Positions 1 to 5,396 of a stretch of 5,396 nt of DNA are shown piece by piece. The stretch is from Desulfobacteraceae bacterium (GTDB lineage: Bacteria > Desulfobacterota > Desulfobacteria > Desulfobacterales > Desulfobacteraceae): the NCBI GenBank assembly GCA_023140455.1, contig JAGLLQ010000186.1:1-5396 (forward strand). Reading direction: 5' to 3'. Below the pieces are notes generated by a model. It did not search any database. It saw only the letters and a list, made by a program, of their open reading frames with translations, and was not told the origin of the DNA. The stretch's first letter is position 1. Each line of letters begins with the position of its first letter. The position numbers and the translations under genes are program-made.

Positions 1-1061
1 CCATCCTGGATTGTAAACTCAATATCCTGCATATCTTTATAATGGTTTTCAAGTGTTGTTCTAATATCAAAAAGTTCTTTATACAGATCAGGCATTGTTT
101 CTTCAAGCGAAGGAAGATGATCATTCTGGTTATTTTTTGTGTCATTGTTCAGTGGGTTTGGTGTACGGGTTCCAGCCACTACATCTTCACCCTGTGCATT
201 AATAAGCCATTCACCATAGAATTTATTATCACCAGTTGCAGGGTCTCTTGTAAATGCAACACCAGTTGCTGAATTGTTGCCCATGTTACCAAATACCATG
301 CTTTGAACATTTACAGCAGTGCCCCAGGTATCAGGAAGGTGCTCAATTCTTCTATATGAAACAGCTCTTTTTCCGTTCCAGCTTTTAAAAACAGCTCCAA
401 TAGCTCCCATGAGCTGATGTTTAGGGTCATCAGGAAATTCAGTGTTAAAAGTTTCTTTAATCTTTTTTTTAAATTTCTCACATAGGTTTCTCATCTCTGG
501 AGTTTCTATGTCTGTATCGTTTTCATAACCTTTATCATTTTTCAGGTCATTTAAAAGCATTTCAAGGTTAAGCCTTATACCCATGCCATCTTCAGGTTTG
601 ATATCTTCTGCTTTTTCCATTACAACATCTGAATACATCATGATCAGCCTTCGATAAGCATCATAAACAAACCATTCGTTATCTGTTTTTTTTATGAGTC
701 CCGGAATTGTTTTTGAGCTGATACCAATATTCAAAACAGTTTCCATCATCCCGGGCATTGATTGTCTGGCGCCGGATCTGCATGATATTAAAAGAGGGTT
801 GTCTATATCACCAAATTTCATTCCCATTTCTGTTTCTATGTTCACCATTGCTGTATCAATCTGGCTATATAGTTCTTCAGGGAACGATCCTCCTGACTCT
901 AAATAGCTATTACAGCATTCAGTTGAAATTGTGAATCCAGCCGGAACAGGGAGTCCAAGTTTTGCCATTTCCGCAAGGTTGGCTCCTTTGCCGCCTAGCA
1001 AATTTTTTTGAGTTGCGTCACCTTCTGTATTTTGTTTATTAAACTCATAAATATATTTCAT
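1..1061 (-). CDS. ppdK: Pyruvate, phosphate dikinase, N-terminal part (cut by left window edge)
   Basis: Pyruvate, phosphate dikinase is a cytosolic enzyme that reversibly converts ATP, pyruvate and phosphate to AMP, PEP and PPi. Only the first 353 complete codons of a protein usually near 870-900 residues are present, covering the N-terminal ATP-grasp nucleotide-binding region. Visible motifs are LLGGKGANLAEM (residues 21-32; K25 matches the ATP-site lysine near position 22 of the Clostridium symbiosum enzyme), SCRSGARQSMPGMMET (93-108; R95 matches its R92), VFGNMGNNSATGVAFTRDP (256-274) and DMQDIEFT (343-350), whose D346 and E348 fit the metal/ATP acidic residues. The phosphohistidine and PEP/pyruvate domains lie outside the window. 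The ATG at 1061-1059 is chosen because the family N-terminus begins there and GAGGG stands 4 bases upstream. The reading frame is intact. It is transcribed away from the other genes. Confidence 0.96.
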   Translation of the reverse strand, partial: MKYIYEFNKQNTEGDATQKNLLGGKGANLAEMAKLGLPVPAGFTISTECCNSYLESGGSFPEELYSQIDTAMVNIETEMGMKFGDIDNPLLISCRSGARQSMPGMMETVLNIGISSKTIPGLIKKTDNEWFVYDAYRRLIMMYSDVVMEKAEDIKPEDGMGIRLNLEMLLNDLKNDKGYENDTDIETPEMRNLCEKFKKKIKETFNTEFPDDPKHQLMGAIGAVFKSWNGKRAVSYRRIEHLPDTWGTAVNVQSMVFGNMGNNSATGVAFTRDPATGDNKFYGEWLINAQGEDVVAGTRTPNPLNNDTKNNQNDHLPSLEETMPDLYKELFDIRTTLENHYKDMQDIEFTIQD

Positions 1062-1065
1062 TTTT

Positions 1066-1070
1066 CCCTC
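1066..1070 (-). promoter_or_regulatory. Ribosome binding site of ppdK
   Basis: Read on the minus strand, GAGGG lies 4 bases before the ATG at 1061. It is a good purine-rich Shine-Dalgarno sequence with slightly short spacing, and it supports this start codon. Confidence 0.7.
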
Positions 1071-1103
1071 ACAATTATTTAGAGATGTTACTTAATACCC
1101 ATA

Positions 1104-1133
1104 AAAGTAAAATATAATAAGAATCCAAGTCAA
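1104..1133 (-). promoter_or_regulatory. Possible sigma-70-type promoter for ppdK
   Basis: On the minus strand TTGACT (1133-1128) matches five of six bases of the -35 consensus. The best -10 candidate at 18-bp spacing is TACTTT (1109-1104), which is weak. Other AT-rich hexamers nearby have worse spacing. It would give a leader of roughly 35-40 bases. The -35 is the only persuasive part, so this is tentative. Confidence 0.3.
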
Positions 1134-1186
1134 GGATAATTTTTATTCTTTATTAATCATAATATGAATGGTATTATTATATTTTT

Positions 1187-1214
1187 TTGATTTTGCTTAA
1201 ACTATTATTAAAAT
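1187..1214 (+). promoter_or_regulatory. Possible sigma-70-type promoter for the ABC-F operon
   Basis: TTGATT at 1187-1192 (four of six -35 bases) and TAAAAT at 1209-1214 (five of six -10 bases) are separated by 16 bp. Transcription would start near 1221, leaving a leader of about 40 bases before the ATG at 1260. The surroundings are so AT-rich that similar pairs can arise by chance. Confidence 0.35.
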
Positions 1215-1259
1215 AATTTGCAACTATTAGCAACAACAATATTCAATAATAATTATAGA

Positions 1260-3113
1260 ATGATAAATATAGAATCTATTACAAAGGGTTATGGGGATAA
1301 TGTTCTTTTTGATACCACCTCCCTGCAGATCAATCATGGTGAGAAGGTTGGATTCGTAGGTAGAAACGGGCATGGTAAATCGACTTTACTCAAAATGATT
1401 ATAGGTGATGAGGAAGCTGATGCCGGTGAAATCAAGACGCCAAATGAATATAAAATCGGATACCTTTCTCAAAAATTAAAATTTTCTCAAAATAGTGTGA
1501 TAGATGAATGCAGCCTTGGATTGCTAAAGCATGAAAAAGATCATTATTGGAAAGCTGAAAAAATTCTTGCTGGACTTGGTTTTTCACAAAAAGATATGCA
1601 GTGCTCGCCTTCTGAATTTTCAGGGGGATATCAGATACGACTCAATCTTGCTAAAGTCCTTGTGTCAGAATCTGATCTTCTCATCCTTGATGAGCCAACA
1701 AATTATCTTGATATAACCTCCATCAGATGGCTGGTCGATTTTCTTTCATCATGGCAAAGGGAGCTTCTGCTTGTAACCCATGACAGAAGTTTTATGAATA
1801 AAGTTGTAACCCATGTCGCAGGTGTCCACAGGACGAAAATAAGAAAAGTAAAAGGTGACACTGACAAGTATTATAATAAACTTATTCAAGATGAAGAAGT
1901 ATATGAAAAGACACGACTCAACGAAGAGAAAAGAGAAAAAGAGATACAGACTTTTATTACCAGGTTTAGAGCAAAGGCAAGGCTCGCAAATTTAGTTCAA
2001 TCTAGAGTAAAGGCACTTGACAGGTCTAAATCAAGAGAAAAACTACAAAAAATTGAATCTTTGGATTTTTCTTTTAACAATTTTCCATTCCGAGGGAAAC
2101 AGGTTTTAAACGCTGAAAATATAACTTTTAGTTATGATAGTAATAAAAAAGTTTTAATTGATGATTTTTCCATAATAATTCATCCAAATGATAGGATTGC
2201 GATAATCGGCAAAAATGGTAAGGGAAAAACAACTTTACTTAAACTTTTAGCCAAGAAATTGAAATTAAACTCAGGTACGCTGACATATAATCCAAATGTT
2301 AAGCTGGGATATTTTGAACAGACCAATATTAATTCACTTAATGACCACTTTTCTGTTGAACAAGAGATCCAAAACGTATATCCTGATTTACAGAGACATC
2401 AGGTCAGAAACATCTGTGGAGCAATGATGTTTGATGGTGATAAGGCTTTAAAAAAGGTCTCAGTGCTTTCCGGCGGTGAAAAAAGCCGGACTATGATTGG
2501 AAAGCTGCTTGTTACTCCTTTAAACCTTTTAATGCTTGATGAGCCGGATAATCACCTTGATATGGAGACATCAGATTCATTTTTGATTGCTTTGGATAAT
2601 TTTGAAGGCGCTGTTCTTCTTATTACTCATAATGAGATGTTTCTGAATACACTTGCAAATAGGCTTATTGTTTTTAATAATAATGAAGTGCATGTGTTTG
2701 AAGGGAGTTATCCTGAATTTCTTAAAAAAGAAGGGTGGGAAGAAGAACAAGATAATATTGAAACTAAGAAAAGTAATGTTGATAAGGTTTCAAAACGGGG
2801 ATTAAGACAGAAACGTTCACAAGTAGTAGCTGAGCGCTCAAAAGAGATAAAACCAATTCAGGTAAAAATTGATCAGACTGAGAATTTAATAAGTGAATTA
2901 GAAGGCAATTTGAATATACTTAATGATGAGATAATTAATGCAAGCAAAAATTCTGATGGAGAAAGAATAAGTGGTTTGTCCATAAAAATTGCTGAACATC
3001 AGAATAAAATTGATGTTTTATATGAAGACCTTGAAGAATTTTTTGATGAACTTGAGATTAAAAGAAGTTATTTTGAGGGAAAATTAGAACAATTTGAAAG
3101 GCAAGATAATTAG
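1260..3113 (+). CDS. ABC-F family ATPase (YheS/YdiF/Uup-like, two ABC domains)
   Basis: This is a 617-residue soluble tandem ABC protein without membrane segments, typical of ABC-F proteins, which act on ribosomes (translation rescue or antibiotic protection) rather than in transport. ABC1 has Walker A GRNGHGKST (34-42), signature FSGGYQ (120-125), Walker B with catalytic E145 (LDEPTNYLD) and switch H174. The inter-domain linker (about 200-285) carries a basic helical segment, FITRFRAKARLANLVQSRVKALD (232-254), as in the P-site-tRNA interaction motif. ABC2 has GKNGKGKTT (317-325), LSGGEK (403-408), E428 and H457. D430 replaces the usual Thr in DEPTNHLD. A charged coiled-coil tail runs from about 500 to 617, as in Uup/YheS/YdiF-type members. 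ABC1 has no EttA-like arm insertion. The ATG at 1260 matches the family N-terminus (MINIESITKGYG); an in-frame TTG at 1218 would add 14 unlikely residues. No Shine-Dalgarno precedes the ATG. The exact subfamily and any resistance role cannot be told from sequence alone. Confidence 0.93.
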   Translation: MINIESITKGYGDNVLFDTTSLQINHGEKVGFVGRNGHGKSTLLKMIIGDEEADAGEIKTPNEYKIGYLSQKLKFSQNSVIDECSLGLLKHEKDHYWKAEKILAGLGFSQKDMQCSPSEFSGGYQIRLNLAKVLVSESDLLILDEPTNYLDITSIRWLVDFLSSWQRELLLVTHDRSFMNKVVTHVAGVHRTKIRKVKGDTDKYYNKLIQDEEVYEKTRLNEEKREKEIQTFITRFRAKARLANLVQSRVKALDRSKSREKLQKIESLDFSFNNFPFRGKQVLNAENITFSYDSNKKVLIDDFSIIIHPNDRIAIIGKNGKGKTTLLKLLAKKLKLNSGTLTYNPNVKLGYFEQTNINSLNDHFSVEQEIQNVYPDLQRHQVRNICGAMMFDGDKALKKVSVLSGGEKSRTMIGKLLVTPLNLLMLDEPDNHLDMETSDSFLIALDNFEGAVLLITHNEMFLNTLANRLIVFNNNEVHVFEGSYPEFLKKEGWEEEQDNIETKKSNVDKVSKRGLRQKRSQVVAERSKEIKPIQVKIDQTENLISELEGNLNILNDEIINASKNSDGERISGLSIKIAEHQNKIDVLYEDLEEFFDELEIKRSYFEGKLEQFERQDN

Positions 3114-3114
3114 T

Positions 3115-3339
3115 ATGGAAAAAAAAAAGTTCCAGATGATATATGGTGTTGTATTGATTTTAGTAGGGATAGGTGTTTTTTATAGAATTCCAGCTGTAAT
3201 GCCTAAAGTTATGGAAATTAATTATTTTTCAGATGCAATTTTAGTTATAGAATTTTCATTCTACTTATTAGGAGGGCTTGTTGTCCTTGCAGGCGCAAAG
3301 AAAATTTTTAAATTTTGGAATAATACCGGAGATATTTAA
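3115..3339 (+). CDS. Small two-helix membrane protein of unknown function
   Basis: This 74-residue protein is not one I can assign to a named family. A short basic N-terminus (MEKKKFQ) is followed by a hydrophobic helix at about 8-25, a polar loop with RIPAVMPKVMEINYFSD (24-40), a second helix at about 41-61 containing E46 and GG (53-54), and a basic end (KKIFKFW). Two helices with basic residues at both ends predict a hairpin with both termini in the cytoplasm. The ATG at 3115 begins 1 bp after the ABC-F stop, and GAAAGG at 3096-3101 is a possible, rather distant, ribosome site. An in-frame start at 3094 inside the ABC-F gene is less likely. The gene ends 3 bp before the PilB-like ATPase, so the two are probably translated from one message. 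The protein might anchor or modulate a neighbour, but that is only a guess from position. Confidence 0.75.
   Translation: MEKKKFQMIYGVVLILVGIGVFYRIPAVMPKVMEINYFSDAILVIEFSFYLLGGLVVLAGAKKIFKFWNNTGDI
3119..3128 (+). repeat. A10 homopolymer at the start of the small membrane protein gene
   Basis: Ten consecutive A bases cover codons 2-5 of the small membrane protein gene, beginning one base after its ATG. Length changes or polymerase slippage here would shift its frame. Several 7-8 base A/T runs occur elsewhere in the window, so this may simply reflect base composition and Lys codons. Confidence 0.9.
3328..3331 (+). promoter_or_regulatory. Ribosome binding site of the PilB-like ATPase gene
   Basis: GGAG lies within the last codons of the small membrane protein gene, 11 bases before the ATG at 3343. 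The spacing is a little long but usable. Termination of the upstream gene 3 bp before this ATG also favours translational coupling. Confidence 0.5.
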
Positions 3340-3342
3340 ACA

Positions 3343-5396
3343 ATGGTAGGTAAAGGATCCAGAAAAAGTAAGCGAGCTGCTCGCAAACGTCCTTCCACAA
3401 AGTCTACTTCCAAACTTGCTGCGACTATTAAAGATCAGAGCGGACAAGGGAGGATTAGGATTGGTGAGATTTTATCAAAAGAAGGACAAATAACCAGTAT
3501 CCAGCTGGATGAAGCCAAAAAACTTCAGCAAAAGACCCAGGAGAGACTCAGTTCAATTTTACTTGCCAGAGGATACATAGATCCTGATACAATCACAAAT
3601 GTTCTTTCCAGATTATATAATTATGATGTTTTAAAGTATTCTGATCTAAAGCCTGATCCTAAAATTATTAAAAAAATACCCTTTGAGACTGCCAAGAAAT
3701 ATATGGCTTTTCCTGTCGCAACAGAAGGAAAGGGCGATGAATTATCTGTTATTGTTGCGATGTCTGAACCCACAGATACAGAGGCTGTAGAAAAACTTGA
3801 ATCTGAGACAGGCCATAATCTCAGGGTATGTGTTTCCTCTGAAAACGATATTATTCAGGCATATAGAGATTATTACAACATAAGCGATGAAGAGTATAAA
3901 GGACTTATTCAATTTGAAGAAGAGGAAGAAGAAGAAGAAGTAACAAATATTGAAGATTTCGGTTCTCTTGTATCTGAGGCAGAAGAGAATGTTGAAGTAA
4001 GCCATGAGATTGCTGAGGATGAGGATGAGTTTGGTGCAGGTGCTGAAGCTGCTCCTATTATCAAGCTTGTCAATGGTATTCTGTCCAAAGCTGTCAATGA
4101 TGGTGTGAGTGATATTCATATAGAGCCTTATGAAAAATCTTTTCAGGTAAGATACAGATTGGATGGCAGTCTTTATAAATCAATGAATCTGCCTCCTGCT
4201 ATTAAAAGTGCTGTAACCTCACGGTTGAAAATACTTGCTCAGCTCGATATTGCAGAACGAAGAATACCCCAGGATGGCAGAATAAAAATGCGGTTTGGAA
4301 AGAAGAAAACCGTTGACTTTCGTGTATCAACTCTTCCTACTCTTTTTGGCGAAGGTGTTGTTCTTCGTATCCTGGATCAGAGTGCTCTTAGTGTAGATTT
4401 ATCGAAATTAGGATTTGAAAAAGATACATTTTCCAGCCTTAAAAGATGTATTGCCAGACCTTATGGCCTTGTTCTTGTTACAGGACCTACAGGTAGCGGG
4501 AAAACAACAACTCTTTATTCAGTGTTAAATAGACTTAATAAGGAAGATACAAAAATACTTACAGCTGAAGATCCCGTGGAGTTTAACTTTAAAGGTATCA
4601 ATCAGGTACATGTTAAAGAAAGTATAGGTATGACTTTTGCTGCTGCGTTGAGATCTTTTTTACGGCAGGATCCTGATATTGTAATGGTTGGAGAGATACG
4701 TGACCAGGAAACCGCAGAAATTTGTTTAAAAGCTGCTATGACAGGGCATCTTGTTTTCAGTACCTTGCATACAAATGATTCTCCTTCAACCATAGGAAGA
4801 CTTGTTGATATTGGGATTCCTCCATACATGCTTTCTGGAACAGTTACAATGGTTCTCTCTCAACGACTTGGAAGGAGACTTTGCCCTCAGTGCAAACAGA
4901 TAGTCACTGGATATGATCCCAAAGAACTTGAACGACATGGTTTTTCTAAAAAAGAAATTCCTGATTTAGAATTATATGGCCCAAAAGGATGTAAGAATTG
5001 TAATGGAACCGGATATAAAGGCAGAGTTGGCTTTTATGAACTCATGGAAGTTACTGATGAGGTCTCAAAAGCTATTAATGCAAGTGTCCCTGAAGATCAA
5101 TTAAGAAAAGTTGCTGTAAAAGATGGAATGAATACTTTGAGGGAGGCAGCTCTTGAAAAAGCAAGACAGGGTATAACATCTTTTGAAGAAGTCCTGAAAA
5201 GAACAGTTGCAAGCAAAGACGCGCTGCCTGGTTATTTGATTAATCCTGATATGGAGCAGTATGAGGATAAAGATGTTATAATCAGAGAAGGTAATAAAGA
5301 TATTGATTTTTTCAAATTGGATCAGGGAGCTCTTAATGTTGTAAAAGAAGGTAAGAAAATAGCTGAAATTGTTGAGCCTGGTGTTTATTTTGGTGA
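3343..5396 (+). CDS. PilB/GspE-type assembly ATPase with C-terminal cyclic-nucleotide-binding-like domain (cut by right window edge)
   Basis: This is a hexameric cytoplasmic motor ATPase of the type IV pilus / type II secretion family; 684 complete codons are present and the frame is still open. In order it has a basic tail (1-30), an MshEN/T2SSE_N-like domain (about 37-178), an acidic linker (182-229), and the ATPase with its N2 region (ASDIHIEP-type motif SDIHIEP, 256-262; LDIAERRIPQDGRI, 301-314; VDFRVSTLPTLFGE, 324-337). Core motifs are Walker A GPTGSGKT (381-388, K387), Asp box AEDPVEF (408-414), Walker B DIVMVGEIRD (445-454, E451) and His box TGHLVFSTLHTND (467-479). Zinc ligands are C514/C517 and C550/C553. 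All catalytic motifs are intact. The motifs read more like PilB/MshE than GspE, but no pilM-Q or gsp genes are in view to decide. Residues from about 628 on resemble a cNBD, beyond the usual PilB end. The ATG at 3343 follows an in-frame stop directly and has GGAG upstream. The gene probably shares an operon with the two genes before it. Confidence 0.93.
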   Translation, partial: MVGKGSRKSKRAARKRPSTKSTSKLAATIKDQSGQGRIRIGEILSKEGQITSIQLDEAKKLQQKTQERLSSILLARGYIDPDTITNVLSRLYNYDVLKYSDLKPDPKIIKKIPFETAKKYMAFPVATEGKGDELSVIVAMSEPTDTEAVEKLESETGHNLRVCVSSENDIIQAYRDYYNISDEEYKGLIQFEEEEEEEEVTNIEDFGSLVSEAEENVEVSHEIAEDEDEFGAGAEAAPIIKLVNGILSKAVNDGVSDIHIEPYEKSFQVRYRLDGSLYKSMNLPPAIKSAVTSRLKILAQLDIAERRIPQDGRIKMRFGKKKTVDFRVSTLPTLFGEGVVLRILDQSALSVDLSKLGFEKDTFSSLKRCIARPYGLVLVTGPTGSGKTTTLYSVLNRLNKEDTKILTAEDPVEFNFKGINQVHVKESIGMTFAAALRSFLRQDPDIVMVGEIRDQETAEICLKAAMTGHLVFSTLHTNDSPSTIGRLVDIGIPPYMLSGTVTMVLSQRLGRRLCPQCKQIVTGYDPKELERHGFSKKEIPDLELYGPKGCKNCNGTGYKGRVGFYELMEVTDEVSKAINASVPEDQLRKVAVKDGMNTLREAALEKARQGITSFEEVLKRTVASKDALPGYLINPDMEQYEDKDVIIREGNKDIDFFKLDQGALNVVKEGKKIAEIVEPGVYFG
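3451..3876 (+). other. MshEN/T2SSE_N-like domain of the PilB-like ATPase
   Basis: Residues about 37-178 resemble the N-terminal domain that binds c-di-GMP in MshE and some PilB proteins through two tandem RLGxxL...G...Q motifs. The first motif is nearly complete (R39-I-G41 ... G48 ... L55 ... Q62). In the second (R68-L-S70 ... G77 ... L91) Ser stands for the motif Gly and Leu for the final Gln. The rest (VLKYSDLKPDPKIIKKIPFETAKKYMAFPV onwards) follows the usual pattern of this domain. Binding is therefore possible but not assured. Confidence 0.7.
3886..4029 (+). other. Highly acidic inter-domain linker of the PilB-like ATPase
   Basis: Residues 182-229 contain 23 Asp/Glu in 48 positions against one Lys (K186), including eight consecutive Glu (192-199). 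It lies between the MshEN-like domain and the ATPase core and is likely flexible or disordered. It contrasts with the strongly basic N-terminal tail of the same protein. Confidence 0.85.
3916..3939 (+). repeat. GAA/GAG triplet repeat (eight Glu codons)
   Basis: Eight tandem triplets, seven GAA and one GAG (third position), encode Glu192-199 of the PilB-like ATPase. Gain or loss of repeat units would change linker length without breaking the frame, so the length may vary between strains. Confidence 0.9.
5224..5396 (+). other. Start of a cyclic-nucleotide-binding domain (cNBD) fused to the PilB-like ATPase
   Basis: Residues about 628-684 follow the CAP/Crp-type cNBD pattern: a short helix, then strands with DVIIREGNKDIDFFKL (644-659; G650 matches the first conserved glycine), DQGALNVVKEGKKIAEI (660-676; G662 matches the second) and EPGVYFG (678-684), which leads into the FGE motif that opens the phosphate-binding cassette. 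The final two bases (ga) are compatible with that Glu. The cassette itself and its ligand-determining Arg are beyond the window, so ligand binding cannot be judged. Confidence 0.8.

Larger units (their letters stand above)
1062..1259. other. Divergent AT-rich intergenic region
   Basis: This 198-bp gap separates the divergent ppdK and ABC-F genes and is much richer in A/T than the coding DNA. It should contain both promoters. It also holds an imperfect inverted repeat: AATAAGAAT at 1116-1124 and ATTCTTTATT at 1145-1154, which pair with one extra base in the right arm. No GC-rich hairpin followed by a T-run, no tRNA and no convincing small ORF was found in it. Confidence 0.75.

Noticed and set aside
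42..272. Plus-strand ORFs at 42-272 and 694-906
   Set aside because: They are antisense to ppdK, whose minus-strand frame is continuous and matches family motifs. The Cys-rich or Ser/Ile-rich translations are typical shadows.
1218..1259. TTG at 1218 as the ABC-F start
   Set aside because: It would add 14 residues not typical of the family, has no ribosome site, and lies almost on top of the candidate -10 element. The ATG at 1260 fits the conserved N-terminus.
1062..1259. Terminator, tRNA, riboswitch or attenuator leader ORF in the divergent gap
   Set aside because: No GC-rich stem with a T-run, no cloverleaf and no short ORF with a credible ribosome site could be found; the region is simply AT-rich.
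1531..1716. Plus-strand ORF of 61 codons within the ABC-F gene
   Set aside because: It overlaps the first ABC domain in another frame and has no independent support.
3742..4119. Minus-strand ORF of 125 codons, and a second one at 3909-4097, opposite the PilB-like gene
   Set aside because: Both are antisense to a well-supported coding frame. Their Phe-rich or Ser-rich runs are just the complement of the GAA repeat, and no family motif is visible.
4602..4829. Minus-strand ORF of 75 codons inside the ATPase core
   Set aside because: It lies opposite the Asp box, Walker B and His box of the real gene and has no recognisable features.
1..5396. CRISPR array, insertion sequence or transposon ends
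   Set aside because: No regularly spaced repeats, transposase-like frame or terminal inverted repeats with target duplications were seen; the coding frames are continuous.

Overview
This 5.4 kb window looks like chromosomal DNA from an AT-rich Gram-negative bacterium. The two complete genes and the two that run off the edges are all bacterial in type. The style of the ABC-F protein and of the PilB-type ATPase suggests the Desulfobacterota (deltaproteobacterial sulfate reducers and relatives). That placement is an inference from remembered sequence style, not from a search.

Layout: positions 1-1061 on the minus strand hold the N-terminal ~354 residues of pyruvate, phosphate dikinase (ppdK), cut by the left edge. 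A 198-bp, very AT-rich divergent intergenic region (1062-1259) follows and should hold promoters for both directions. On the plus strand, three genes are packed with almost no space between them: an ABC-F family ATPase (1260-3113), a 74-residue two-helix membrane protein (3115-3339, 1 bp after the ABC-F stop) and a PilB/GspE-type secretion or pilus-assembly ATPase (3343 to the right edge, 3 bp after the previous stop). The last gene is open at the right edge. No RNA genes, CRISPR arrays, insertion sequences or clear terminators were seen.

The most interesting feature is the architecture of the PilB-like protein. After a lysine/arginine-rich N-terminal tail it has an MshEN/T2SSE_N-type domain (the c-di-GMP-sensing module of PilB/MshE proteins), then a very acidic linker with eight consecutive Glu codons, and then a complete ATPase core with Walker A, Asp box, Walker B, His box and the CxxC/CxxC zinc site. 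Where PilB proteins normally end, it continues into what reads as the first half of a cyclic-nucleotide-binding domain (cNBD), which the window edge interrupts just before the ligand-binding cassette. If this holds, the motor could receive two nucleotide second-messenger inputs, one at each end. The single-direction cluster of a ribosome-associated ABC-F ATPase, a small membrane protein and this motor suggests co-transcription, but whether they share a function is unknown. ppdK faces away and is probably an unrelated central-metabolism gene.
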